From: Betaproteobacteria bacterium
GTDB taxonomy: Bacteria; Pseudomonadota; Gammaproteobacteria; Burkholderiales; SG8-41
Assembly (NCBI GenBank): GCA_025356695.1
Contig: JANXSE010000034.1
Coordinates: 1-28,196, forward strand
Direction: 5' to 3'
Length of the DNA: 28,196 bases
Shown in pieces: positions 8,492 through 16,912 of this stretch (its first letter is position 1; the number at the start of each line of letters is the position of its first letter). The notes beneath the pieces were generated by a model. The model ran no database searches, was not told the origin of the DNA, and worked only from the letters and a program-made list of their open reading frames with translations. A program made the translations under genes and the position numbers.

Positions 8492-9298
8492 TTATTTGAC
8501 GAAGCGGTGGGCGCCTGCAAACAGCAGGTAGTGTTTGCCGGTGGCGCGCCCGATCATGGTGATGCCGGTTTTCTGCGCGATGTCGTAACCCATTTGCGTC
8601 AGGCCCGAACGCGAGACCAGCACGGGTATCTGCATTTGCGCGCACTTGATGACCATCTCCGAAGTCAAACGACCGGTGGTGTAGAAAATCTTGTCGCTGC
8701 CGTCGATCGCGTCGAGCCACATGCGTCCGGCAATGGCATCGACCGCGTTGTGGCGGCCGACGTCTTCGACGAACATCAGGATGTCGGCACCGTGCGCGAG
8801 CGCGCAGCCGTGCACGGCGCCGGCCTGCTTGTAGACCGTATCATGGCGCCGCACGTTGTCGATCAACTGGTAATACACCGACTCGCTGAGCGAGACGTCG
8901 TCGCGCAGCCGGATGTTTTCAATATCGTCCATCAAGGCGCCGAACACCGTGCCCTGGCCGCAGCCGGTGGTAACGGTGCGTTTTTCCATGCGGCCGTCGA
9001 GATCGGCAAGACCGTGGCGGGTGGTGACCGCCACCGCGCCGACGTCCCAATCGGCTTGCACGGCGACGATGTCTTCGAGGCGCTCGACCAGGCGCTGGTT
9101 GCGCAGATAACCGAGCGCCAGCGCCTCGGGATCGCCGCCCAGCGTCATCAGGGTGACGATTTCGCGTTTATCGACGTAGAGCGTGAGCGGACGTTCGGCG
9201 GCGATCGCGGTCGGTACTGTTTCGCCGTGTTCGTTGCGCGCATCGACGGTAAAGGTCGGTGCGCAGCGCGCTTGCGTCATTTGCGGGCGGTAGGGCAT
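8492..9298 (-). CDS. fdhD: formate dehydrogenase accessory sulfurtransferase FdhD
   Basis: A 268-residue FdhD/NarQ protein. In E. coli FdhD takes persulfide sulfur from IscS and transfers it to the Mo-bis-MGD cofactor of formate dehydrogenase, which is required for activity. Family blocks seen are RPLTLYVDKREIVTLMTLGGDPEALALG, TTGCGQGTVFG and DILMFVEDVGRHNAVDAIAG. The active loop holds a single cysteine (C113 in GCGQG) where E. coli has a CxxC pair; the second position is Gly here. It lies between moaA and mobA on the minus strand and opposite the fdn operon it serves. The repeat at 9304-9375 ends just before its ATG, and no good Shine-Dalgarno sequence is left. Confidence 0.95.
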   Translation of the reverse strand: MPYRPQMTQARCAPTFTVDARNEHGETVPTAIAAERPLTLYVDKREIVTLMTLGGDPEALALGYLRNQRLVERLEDIVAVQADWDVGAVAVTTRHGLADLDGRMEKRTVTTGCGQGTVFGALMDDIENIRLRDDVSLSESVYYQLIDNVRRHDTVYKQAGAVHGCALAHGADILMFVEDVGRHNAVDAIAGRMWLDAIDGSDKIFYTTGRLTSEMVIKCAQMQIPVLVSRSGLTQMGYDIAQKTGITMIGRATGKHYLLFAGAHRFVK

Positions 9299-9303
9299 TT
9301 ATT

Positions 9304-9375
9304 AGGATCGAGGATCGAGAGAGTGGCGAGATCTGGCGGTCGGTGTTGATTGCTCGATCCTCCATTCTCGATCCT
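9304..9375. repeat. four-copy 9-bp inverted/direct repeat (AGGATCGAG) between moaA and fdhD
   Basis: AGGATCGAG occurs at 9304-9312 and 9311-9319, and its reverse complement CTCGATCCT at 9353-9361 and 9367-9375. The arms can fold into one or two alternative hairpins across a loop of about 34-55 bases. The element fills most of the 81-base gap between the moaA stop and the fdhD start. It has no T-run, so it is not a classical terminator. It could be a small dispersed intergenic repeat or an RNA structure that tunes fdhD expression. Confidence 0.6.
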
Positions 9376-9379
9376 GCAA

Positions 9380-10408
9380 TTATCCGCCGATATACGACAT
9401 CTCGACCTTTTTCAGGCCGCTGGTGGCATTGGTGCGGATTTCAGAATAGCGGTCACCGCGCGAACTCCACACGCGGTTGATCAGTTCTGCAATGGCTTGA
9501 TCGTCGGCGCCGCCGCGCAGCAGCGATTTGAAATCGTGGCCTTCGGTGGCGAACAGACAGGTGAAGAGCCGGCCCTCGGTGGAGAGGCGCGCGCGCGTGC
9601 AGTCGCGGCAGAACGCCTGCGTGACCGAGGCGATGACGCCGATTTCGCCGCTGCCGTCGAGATAGCGCCAGCGTTTGGCCACCTCGCCGCGGTAATGCGG
9701 GTCGGCCGGCGCTAACGGTGCCTCGGCGTTGATCATGTCGATGATTTCACGTGCGGTGACGACGTCGTCCATGCGCCAGCCGTTAGTGTGGCCGACGTCC
9801 ATGTATTCGATAAAACGCAGGATGTGGCCGCTGCCGCGGAAATGCCGCGCCATGGCGGCCACCGATTGGTCGTTGACGCCGCGCTTGACCACCATGTTGA
9901 TTTTGACCGGGGCGAGGCCGGCAGCGGTGGCGGCATCAATGCCTTCGAGCACGCGTGAAACCGGAAAATCGACGTCGTTCATTTTCATGAACACGGCGTC
10001 GTCGAGCGAATCGAGGCTCACTGTGATGCGTTTGAGTCCGGCGGCTTTCAGCGCGCGCGCCTTTTTGGCGAGCAGCGAGCCGTTGGTGGTCAGCGTCAGA
10101 TCGAGGCCTGGAATGGCGGCGAGCATTTCGATCAGGCGCTCGATGTTGCGGCGCACGAGGGGTTCTCCGCCGGTCAGGCGGATTTTTTCGATGCCGTTGC
10201 GCGCGAACACCGTGGCGAGTCGCGTGATCTCTTCGAAGGTGAGCAGTTCGCGGTGTTCGAGAAACTGGTAGTCCTTGCCGAAGACGGCTTTCGGCATGCA
10301 ATAGACACAGCGGAAATTGCAGCGGTCGGTGACCGAGATGCGCAGGTCGCGCAGCGGTCTGCCAAGCGTGTCGACATTGCGCGTGGCGGCGTCGGAAACC
10401 GGTGGCAT
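9380..10408 (-). CDS. moaA: GTP 3',8-cyclase MoaA
   Basis: About 342 residues from the ATG at 10408. MoaA is a radical-SAM enzyme that starts molybdopterin synthesis by cyclising GTP to the precursor of cPMP. The SAM-cluster motif CNFRCVYC is preceded by [13 protein letters not shown]. The C-terminal second cluster appears as [18 protein letters not shown]. The chain ends in the conserved Gly-Gly (SYIGG). The frame is open to a TTG at 10498 and an ATG at 10483, but a good promoter (-10 at 10466-10471) lies inside that extension, and 10408 gives the usual distance to RPLRDLR. The gene leads a minus-strand moaA-fdhD-mobA set diverging from fdnG. Confidence 0.94.
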   Translation of the reverse strand: MPPVSDAATRNVDTLGRPLRDLRISVTDRCNFRCVYCMPKAVFGKDYQFLEHRELLTFEEITRLATVFARNGIEKIRLTGGEPLVRRNIERLIEMLAAIPGLDLTLTTNGSLLAKKARALKAAGLKRITVSLDSLDDAVFMKMNDVDFPVSRVLEGIDAATAAGLAPVKINMVVKRGVNDQSVAAMARHFRGSGHILRFIEYMDVGHTNGWRMDDVVTAREIIDMINAEAPLAPADPHYRGEVAKRWRYLDGSGEIGVIASVTQAFCRDCTRARLSTEGRLFTCLFATEGHDFKSLLRGGADDQAIAELINRVWSSRGDRYSEIRTNATSGLKKVEMSYIGG

Positions 10409-10465
10409 TGCGGTGTTCAGATGGTGCTCCAGTGCGGATTGATTCGAGACGGGCAGGGGACGCAG

Positions 10466-10494
10466 ATTATGACAATTTGACATGTTGCGGGCAA
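10466..10494 (-). promoter_or_regulatory. putative sigma70 promoter for moaA
   Basis: On the minus strand TTGCCC (10494-10489) and CATAAT (10471-10466, 5 of 6 matches) are separated by 17 bases. The predicted start is near 10459, giving a leader of about 50 bases to the ATG at 10408. This argues against the longer MoaA starts. Confidence 0.42.
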
Positions 10495-10614
10495 GCAAAA
10501 CACCGGCGGGAAATCAATTGTTTGGTGAGAACCGGGTGCGTGATTGGGAGGAAATTTCCACCGTTTACGCTGCGTTGCACAACCGCGTTCAGAGTGTGGT
10601 CATATGGGAAATTG

Positions 10615-10643
10615 TTTACATGCAATAAGGTGAATGCTTTAAT
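10615..10643 (+). promoter_or_regulatory. putative sigma70 promoter for fdnGHI
   Basis: TTTACA (10615-10620, 5 of 6 matches to TTGACA) and TTTAAT (10638-10643, 5 of 6 matches to TATAAT) have a 17-base spacer. The predicted start is near 10650, leaving a leader of about 90 bases before fdnG. No FNR box is seen nearby. A perfect palindrome, GGAAATTTCC (10550-10559), lies about 60 bases upstream and could be an operator; its regulator is unknown. Confidence 0.45.
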
Positions 10644-10738
10644 CCAAACGTCGTATTGCGCTCCAAAAAAAACAAAAACGGCGCGGTGCGAGCAGCAATT
10701 TCAGCAGTCGGATTCGGCAATATCTCGGGAGGAGCCCT

Positions 10739-13700
10739 ATGGATATGAATCGGCGGCAGTTCTTCAAGGCATGTACGGCGGGCGTCGGGGGGTCTAGCCT
10801 CGCGCTGTTGGGTTTCTCGCCACAGGCGGTGCTTGCCGAAACGCGCAACTTCAAACTTGCGCGCACCACCGAAACGCGTAACACCTGTCCTTATTGCTCG
10901 GTCGGCTGCGGCATCATCATGCATAGCCTCGGCGACAAGGCGAAGAACGCCCGTTCTGAAATCATTCATATCGAAGGCGACGCCGATCATCCGGTGAATC
11001 GCGGCACGCTGTGCCCCAAAGGCGCCGGTCTGATCGACTTCATTCACAGCCCGAGCCGCCTCAAATATCCGGAATACCGCGCGCCCGGCTCCAACGAATG
11101 GAAACGCATCTCGTGGGAAGATGCATTTAACCGCATCGCCAAGCTGATGAAGGACGACCGCGACGCCAATTTCATTGAGAAAAACGCCGCCGGTGTCACC
11201 GTCAACCGCTGGCTGTCGACCGGCATGCTGGCCGCGTCGGCCTCGAGCAACGAATCGGGTTACATCACGCACAAAACCATCCGCAGCATGGGGATGCTGG
11301 TCTTCGATAACCAGGCCAGAGTCTGACACGGTCCAACGGTGGCCAGTCTGGCCCCCACGTTTGGACGCGGCGCGATGACCAACCACTGGGTTGACATCAA
11401 AAATGCCGATGTAGTTTTGATCATGGGCGGCAACGCCGCCGAAGCGCACCCCTGCGGTTTCAAGTGGGTGACCGAAGCCAAGGCCCACAACAAGGCCAAA
11501 CTCGTTGTCGTGGACCCGCGTTTTACGCGCTCCGCCGCGATGGCCGATTTCTACGCGCCGATCCGCGTCGGCACCGACATCGCCTTCCTCGGCGGCGTCA
11601 TCAATTACCTGCTGTCGAACGACAAGATCCAGAAGGAATACGTCAAAAAATATACGAACGCGGCCTTCCTTGTTAGCGACGATTACGCCTGTACCGATGG
11701 TCTGTTCTCGGGCTATAACGCTGACACGCGCAAATACGATAACGCATCGTGGGGCTACCAGAAGGACAAGGACGGTTTCGCGAAGATCGACGAGACGCTG
11801 GAAAACCCGCGCTGCGTCTATCAGATTCTCAAGCAGCATTATTCGCGCTATACGCCCGAGATGGTGAGCAAGATCAGCGGCACGCCCAAGGATGCCTTCC
11901 TCAAGGTCTGCGAGATGATCGCGACGACCTCCGCGCCGGATCGCGTGATGACCATCATGTACGCGCTGGGCTGGACACAGCATTCGCAGGGCACGCAGAT
12001 GATCCGTACCGGCGCCATGCTGCAACTGCTGCTCGGCAATATGGGCCTGCCCGGTGGTGGCATGAATGCGTTGCGCGGCCACTCGAATATCCAGGGCCTG
12101 ACCGACCTCGGTCTGCTCTCCAACCTGCTGCCCGGCTATATGTCGCTGCCGGGCGAGAAAGAGAATAACTACGAGGACTACATCAAGGCGCGGGCGCTGA
12201 AACCATTGCGACCGAACCAGATGAGTTACTGGCAGAACTATCCGAAGTTCCATGTCAGTTTTATGAAGGCGTGGTGGGGCAACGCCGCGACCAAGGAAAA
12301 CAACTGGGCCTTTGATTACCTGCCAAAACTCGACAAGGGTTACGACGTGCTGCAGGCGTTCGAGCTGATGTCGCAGGGCAAGATCAACGGTTACATCTGT
12401 CAGGGCTTTAATCCGCTGGCCTCGTTTCCGAACAAGGCCAAGATCGGCGGCGCGCTGGCAAAGCTGAAGTTTCTGGTGATCATCGATCCGCTCGCCACCG
12501 AGACCTCCGAGTTCTGGAAAAATTTCGGCGTCTACAACGATGTCGATCCGGCGAAATGCCAGACCGAGGTGTTCCGCCTGCCCTCAACCTGTTTTGCCGA
12601 GGAAGACGGCTCGCTGACCAATTCCGGCCGCTGGCTGCAATGGCACTGGAAGGGCGCCGAGCCGCCGGGCGAAGCACGCGGCGATCCTGAAATCATGGCC
12701 GGCATCTTCACGCGCATCCGCGCGATGTATGCGAAAGACGGCGGCAAGTTTCCGGACCCGATCGTCAATCTGACCTGGCCGTACAAAATCCCGTCGTCGC
12801 CGTCGCCCGAAGAACTGGCGATGGAATACAACGGCAAGGCGCTGGCCGACGTACTGTCACCGCCGGACCCGAAGAATCCGAAAGAACCACCCAAGGTTCT
12901 CGCCGCCGCCGGGCAGCAACTCGCCGGCTTCGCGCAGTTGCGCGACGACGGTTCAACGTCCTGCGGCTGCTGGATTTATTCCGGCGCATGGACGCAGGCC
13001 GGCAACCAGATGGCACGCCGCGACAACAGCGATCCCTTCGGTGTCGGCCAGACACTGAGCTGGGCGTGGGCGTGGCCGGCCAACCGGCGCATTCTCTATA
13101 ACCGCGCCTCGGCCGATCCGGCGGGCAAGTCATGGAACCCGAAACGCAAATACATCACATGGAACGGCAAGAGCTGGGGCGGCGCCGACGTGCCGGACAT
13201 GCGGCCGGATGCGGCACCTGATGAGGGCGTCAATCCATTCATCATGACCGCCGAAGGCGTGGCAAAGCTGTTTGTGCCTGCAGGTCTCGTCGATGGACCG
13301 CTGCCCGAACATTACGAGCCGTTCGAGTCGCCAGTGCCGACCAATCTGATGGCGCCGAACAATCCGAAGGCCTTTGCCAATCCGGCGGCGCGTGTTTTCA
13401 AGGGCGACATGGAGGCCTTCGGCAAACCGAAGGACTTTCCGTACGCAGCGACGACCTACCGCCTGACCGAGCACTTTCACTACTGGACTAAACACGTTGA
13501 GTCGAATGCGATCACCCAACCGCAGCAGTTCGTCGAAATCGGCGAAGATCTGGCGGCGGAAAAAGGCATCGCGCACGGCAGCAAGGTCAAGGTGAAATCG
13601 AACCGCGGTGAAATCACCACCGTCGCGGTGGTGACCAAACGGCTGAAGGCGCTCGACTGCAACGGCACCAAGGTGCATACCGTCGGCATCCCGATCCACT

Positions 13701-13822
13701 GGGGCTTCAAGGGTGTGGCGCAGAAGGGGTACATTGCCAACACGCTGACCCCCTTCGTCGGTGACGCCAATACGCAGACGCCGGAGTTCAAGGCGTTCAT
13801 CGTGAACATCGAGAAAGCATAG
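10739..13822 (+). CDS. fdnG: formate dehydrogenase N, alpha subunit, selenocysteine-containing (UGA at codon 196)
   Basis: A 1027-residue catalytic subunit oxidising formate at Mo-bis-MGD. The frame is interrupted only by TGA at 11324-11326. The flanking residues, RV-(Sec)[19 protein letters not shown], match E. coli FdnG around Sec196, and a SECIS-like hairpin follows, so the codon is read as selenocysteine. The N-terminus has a Tat signal (RRQFFK, cleavage after about residue 33). A [4Fe-4S] site is formed by C50, C53, C57 and C92. A strong ribosome site (GGGAGGAG) precedes the ATG at 10739. The enzyme would sit on the periplasmic side and pass electrons to FdnH. Read as ordinary code it would appear as two broken ORFs. 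The selA/selB/selC/selD genes needed are not in the window. Confidence 0.96.
11324..11365 (+). other. fdnG: SECIS-type hairpin with UGA selenocysteine codon
   Basis: Directly after TGA (11324-11326) the mRNA can fold into a hairpin. The lower stem is TCCAA (11332-11336) with TTGGA (11361-11365). The upper stem is GGCC (11341-11344) with GGCC (11350-11353), extended by flanking GG/CC pairs. The apical loop is AGTCT (11345-11349) and contains the G-U step that SelB needs in E. coli fdhF and fdnG. Position and loop match bacterial SECIS elements. Confidence 0.85.
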
Positions 13823-13830
13823 GGGGCGCC

Positions 13831-14727
13831 ATGTCATCTTTGCAAACACTCGATATCACGCAACGTTCGGCCACCACCACGCCGTCGCCGCAGGTGCGCA
13901 CCGCTGGCGTCGAAGTGGCCAAGCTGATTGACGTTTCCAAGTGCATCGGCTGCAAAGCCTGTCAGGTCGCCTGCAGCGAGTGGAACGATATCCGCGACGT
14001 GGTGGGCACCAATGTCGGCGTCTACGACAATCCGGCCGACCTGTCGGCGGATTCGTGGACCGTCATGCGCTTCACCGAATACGAGGACAAAGAGCAGAAT
14101 CACCTTGAATGGCTGATCCGCAAGGACGGTTGCATGCACTGCGCCGACCCCGGCTGCCTTAAGGCCTGCCCGTCGCCCGGTGCCATTGTGCAATATTCGA
14201 ACGGCATCGTTGATTTCGTCGAAGAGCACTGCATCGGCTGCGGCTACTGCGTGACCGGGTGCCCATTCAATGTGCCGCGCATTTCGAAAAAAGACAACAA
14301 GGCCTACAAATGCACGCTGTGTTCCGACCGCGTCTCGGTCGGCCTTGAGCCGGCCTGCGTCAAGACCTGTCCGACCGGCGCGATCACTTTCGGCAGCAAG
14401 GAAGACATGCTGGAGCACGCGGCCGAACGCGTGGTCGATCTGAAGGAACGCGGCTATCAGGGCGCCGGTGTCTACGATCCGGCCGGGGTCGGCGGCACGC
14501 ACGTGATGTATGTGCTGAAGCACGCCGACAAAGCGGAAATCTATGCAGGACTGCCCGCCAATCCTGCAATCAGTCCGCTGGTTGGTTTATGGAAGAGCGC
14601 TTTCAAGCCGCTGTCGCTGCTCGTTATGGGCGTGTCGGCGCTGGCAGGGTTCTTCCACTACGTGAAGATGGGGCCGAACGACGCCGACGCCGAAGACGAG
14701 AAGTCCGATTCGACTGCCGCGCATTAG
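13831..14727 (+). CDS. fdnH: formate dehydrogenase N, iron-sulfur (beta) subunit
   Basis: A 298-residue electron-transfer subunit carrying four [4Fe-4S] clusters. Cysteine groups are [11 protein letters not shown] (38-48), [14 protein letters not shown] (101-114), [12 protein letters not shown] (134-145), and CTLC (161-164) with CVKTCP (176-181). A C-terminal membrane helix (about 258-277) anchors it, as in E. coli FdnH. It relays electrons from FdnG to the b haems of FdnI. The start is 8 bases after the fdnG stop, in the same operon. Confidence 0.96.
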   Translation: MSSLQTLDITQRSATTTPSPQVRTAGVEVAKLIDVSKCIGCKACQVACSEWNDIRDVVGTNVGVYDNPADLSADSWTVMRFTEYEDKEQNHLEWLIRKDGCMHCADPGCLKACPSPGAIVQYSNGIVDFVEEHCIGCGYCVTGCPFNVPRISKKDNKAYKCTLCSDRVSVGLEPACVKTCPTGAITFGSKEDMLEHAAERVVDLKERGYQGAGVYDPAGVGGTHVMYVLKHADKAEIYAGLPANPAISPLVGLWKSAFKPLSLLVMGVSALAGFFHYVKMGPNDADAEDEKSDSTAAH

Positions 14728-14736
14728 GAGCCGACG

Positions 14737-15360
14737 ATGAGCACACCGCAACAGATCGAGCGTTATTCGGAACACGACCGCTTCAATCACTGGCTGACGG
14801 CGATTGCTTTCGTGCTGTCGGCGCTGTCGGGGCTTTCGCTGTTCCATCCGTCGCTGTTCTGGCTGACCAACCTGTTCGGCGGCGGCGCATGGACGCGCAT
14901 CCTGCACCCCTTCATCGGCCTGGTCATGGCGCTGATGTTTGTAGGCATGATGGTGCGTTTCTGGCATCACAACGCGATACAGGCCAACGACCGTCAGTGG
15001 ATCAAGCAGTGGCGCGACGCGATTTCGAATCGTGAAGACCGATTGCCCGAGGTCGGTCGTTACAACGCTGGACAGAAAATGATTTTCTGGCTGATGGTCG
15101 TCTGCATCACGACCTTGCTGGTGACTGGCATATTGTTCTGGCGACCGTGGTTTGCTGATGCGCTGCCGATTATCGTTGTGCGGCTGGCGACATTGCTGCA
15201 CGCGCTCGCAGCGAGCGTGCTGGTGCTTGGCGCGATCGTGCATGTCTACGCAGCGATCTGGGTCAAGGGTTCGCTCAGTGGCATGATGCGCGGCACGGTC
15301 TCGGAGAAATGGGCGCGCAAACATCACCCGGCGTGGTTGCGCGAACTCACCGGCAAATAA
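14737..15360 (+). CDS. fdnI: formate dehydrogenase N, cytochrome b556 (gamma) subunit
   Basis: A 207-residue protein with four membrane helices (about residues 18-36, 54-76, 115-135, 150-175). Histidines at 18, 57, 155 and 169 fall at the same positions as the dihaem b ligands of E. coli FdnI. The subunit moves electrons across the membrane to reduce quinone on the cytoplasmic side. It starts 9 bases after the fdnH stop. A Rho-independent terminator follows the stop codon by about 20 bases. Confidence 0.95.
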   Translation: MSTPQQIERYSEHDRFNHWLTAIAFVLSALSGLSLFHPSLFWLTNLFGGGAWTRILHPFIGLVMALMFVGMMVRFWHHNAIQANDRQWIKQWRDAISNREDRLPEVGRYNAGQKMIFWLMVVCITTLLVTGILFWRPWFADALPIIVVRLATLLHALAASVLVLGAIVHVYAAIWVKGSLSGMMRGTVSEKWARKHHPAWLRELTGK

Positions 15361-15378
15361 GGTTCTCGTTTAAATTAA

Positions 15379-15408
15379 GGCGCGGCGTCCGCTGCGCCTT
15401 TGTTTTTT
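15379..15408 (+). terminator. Rho-independent terminator after fdnGHI
   Basis: An 8-bp stem, GGCGCGGC (15379-15386) with GCTGCGCC (15391-15398, one G-T pair), has a 4-base loop and is followed by TTTGTTTTTT. The T-run touches the first possible fdhE start codon (TTG 15407), so fdhE would be made from read-through transcript or from its own promoter. Confidence 0.8.
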
Positions 15409-15418
15409 GGAAATCCGC

Positions 15419-16375
15419 TTGACCGCACAGAAAATATTTTCGGCCGAAGAAATCGCCGCCCAGGCCGGCGGCGAAATTCCCTTCCTGCGTCTGCCGCGAC
15501 GCTTGACCGTATTCAGCGACCGCGCCGCGCGCCTGCGACAGCTGGCGTATGGCCATTCGATGGCGGGCTATCTGGAATTCATTGCCCATATCGCCGATGC
15601 CCAGCAGCGCGCGCTCGATGCGCCGCCGCAAGTCGGGCTGCCGTCGGATGCCACACTGGCGCAAAGCCGCGAACACGGCATGCCGCCTCTCAACGCGCAG
15701 ACTTTCCAGCGTGATCCGCGCTGGTGCGACATGCTGCGCCGCCTGCTGCGCGATCTCGCCGCCCATACCGACGGCACCGCGCACGATATCGTCAACGCGC
15801 TTGAAAACGAACGCGACGAACTGTACGAGGCGCAGGCGAGCAAACTGCTCAACGGTATCACCTTCGGTCTGAATGTTGCTTGGGCGCCGCTGATCGGCGC
15901 TGGGCTGCAGGTGTATTGGACGCATCTGATAACGACACTGGGTGCCGCGGCGTTTGCACGCCTCGATGTGCCCAATGTCTGCCCCTGCTGCGGCATGCAG
16001 CCGGTGGCCAGCATCGCGCGCATCGGCGCGCAGGAAAACGGTTACCGCTATCTGCACTGCAGCCTGTGCGCGGCTGAATGGCATCTGGTACGCATCAAGT
16101 GCGCCGCCTGCGACAGCACCAAGGGCATCAGCTATCAAAGCATCGCAGACGGACGGCCCGCCGAGCGGCACGCGGTCAAGGCCGAATGCTGTGAAGAATG
16201 CGACAGCTACCTGAAAATTCTCTACATGGAGCGTGACGCCCAGGTCGAACCGGTGGCCGACGATCTTGCCACCTTGCCGCTCGACCTGCTGGTGGCCGAC
16301 GCCGGCAAGCTCTGCGCGGGTGTCAATTTCATGCTGCTGCACGGCGAGCCGGCGCCGGCCGAAGCGGGCGTTTGA
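15419..16375 (+). CDS. fdhE: formate dehydrogenase accessory protein FdhE
   Basis: About 318 residues (322 from the TTG at 15407). FdhE proteins are cytoplasmic iron-binding, rubredoxin-like factors required for maturation of respiratory formate dehydrogenases. Four CxxC pairs are visible in the C-terminal half: the CPCC block near residue 192, CSLC near 218, CAAC near 232, and the CCEEC block near 262 (numbering from 15407). The N-terminal region has the typical RLTVFSDRAARLRQLA block. No ATG is available upstream; candidate starts are TTG at 15407 and TTG at 15419. The second is preferred because it clears the terminator T-run and has GGAAA about 8 bases upstream. Low expression relative to fdnGHI is likely. 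Confidence 0.9.
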   Translation: MTAQKIFSAEEIAAQAGGEIPFLRLPRRLTVFSDRAARLRQLAYGHSMAGYLEFIAHIADAQQRALDAPPQVGLPSDATLAQSREHGMPPLNAQTFQRDPRWCDMLRRLLRDLAAHTDGTAHDIVNALENERDELYEAQASKLLNGITFGLNVAWAPLIGAGLQVYWTHLITTLGAAAFARLDVPNVCPCCGMQPVASIARIGAQENGYRYLHCSLCAAEWHLVRIKCAACDSTKGISYQSIADGRPAERHAVKAECCEECDSYLKILYMERDAQVEPVADDLATLPLDLLVADAGKLCAGVNFMLLHGEPAPAEAGV

Positions 16376-16453
16376 TCGGCGGCCCGATCGCCGTTAACCT
16401 GTGCGTTTGAATGGTACGGATGCCGGCGCACACACGGCAGCCATGACCACACC

Positions 16454-16912
16454 ATGACGACAGTACGCGGCTTCGATTTTCCGGACGAACTTTATTACAT
16501 GGTCGAACACGACATCTGGGCACGGCCCGATGCCGACGGCGCGTTGACCGTCGGCCTCACCACGCTGGGTTGCCACGTGTCGGGTGAGTTCATCGAATTC
16601 ATGCCGAAACCGGTAGGCACAGAGGTCGAGCGCGACCGCGCGATGGCGGTGCTCGAAATGTCGAAGACCATCCGCTCGGCGCGCGCGCCTGCGTGCGGGA
16701 CTATTATCGCCATCAATGACTGCGTAAAACGACAGTTGTCCTTGCTGAACAGCGATCCATACGGCGACGGCTGGCTGCTGAAACTAAAGCCCGCGGATTG
16801 GGAGCAGGATATCAAGAATCTCGTCAGCGGCCCGGCCATTGTGCCGGCCGTGGAGCGTTACATGGAGTTGTACCTGATTCCCGCTTTCGGCGACGATGCC
16901 GGCCGAGCCTGA
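16454..16912 (+). CDS. GcvH-like lipoyl-domain protein (solitary, LbpA-like candidate)
   Basis: A 152-residue protein resembling glycine-cleavage H protein. It has the hammerhead lipoyl fold blocks LTVGLTTLG, VLEMSKTIRSARAPACGTI with the probable lipoyl lysine K71 (E68-M-S-K71), and NSDPYGDGWLLKLKP. True GcvH usually has E-S-V-K-A at the lysine, so the attachment site is divergent. No gcvT or gcvP is nearby. Instead it overlaps a DsrE-family gene (TGATG), a pairing reminiscent of the lipoate-binding protein LbpA and DsrE-type carriers of the sulfur-oxidising sHdr system; the hdr genes themselves are absent here. Role unknown; a redox or sulfur carrier linked to the formate dehydrogenase locus is possible. 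Confidence 0.8.
   Translation: MTTVRGFDFPDELYYMVEHDIWARPDADGALTVGLTTLGCHVSGEFIEFMPKPVGTEVERDRAMAVLEMSKTIRSARAPACGTIIAINDCVKRQLSLLNSDPYGDGWLLKLKPADWEQDIKNLVSGPAIVPAVERYMELYLIPAFGDDAGRA

Noticed and set aside
8309..9349. 346-residue plus-strand frame over mobA/fdhD
   Set aside because: Antisense shadow; the minus strand holds two clear families.
10409..10498. Longer MoaA start (TTG 10498 or ATG 10483)
   Set aside because: A good -35/-10 pair lies inside this stretch and family members begin about 17-20 residues before RPLRDLR.
10499..10738. FNR box before fdnG
   Set aside because: Only half-sites (ATCAA, TTGTT) are present; no TTGAT-N4-ATCAA match.
10739..11326. fdnG as two genes or a frameshifted pseudogene split at the TGA
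   Set aside because: The frame is identical on both sides, the surrounding residues match the known Sec site, and a SECIS-like hairpin follows.
10616..12253. 545-residue open frame on the minus strand under fdnG
   Set aside because: It is an antisense shadow of a high-GC gene, has no recognisable domain, and its opposite frame is clearly fdnG.
16798..16911. Longer start for the DsrE-like protein inside the GcvH-like gene
   Set aside because: The ATG at 16912 starts right at the first beta strand of the family and overlaps the upstream stop in a typical coupling arrangement.
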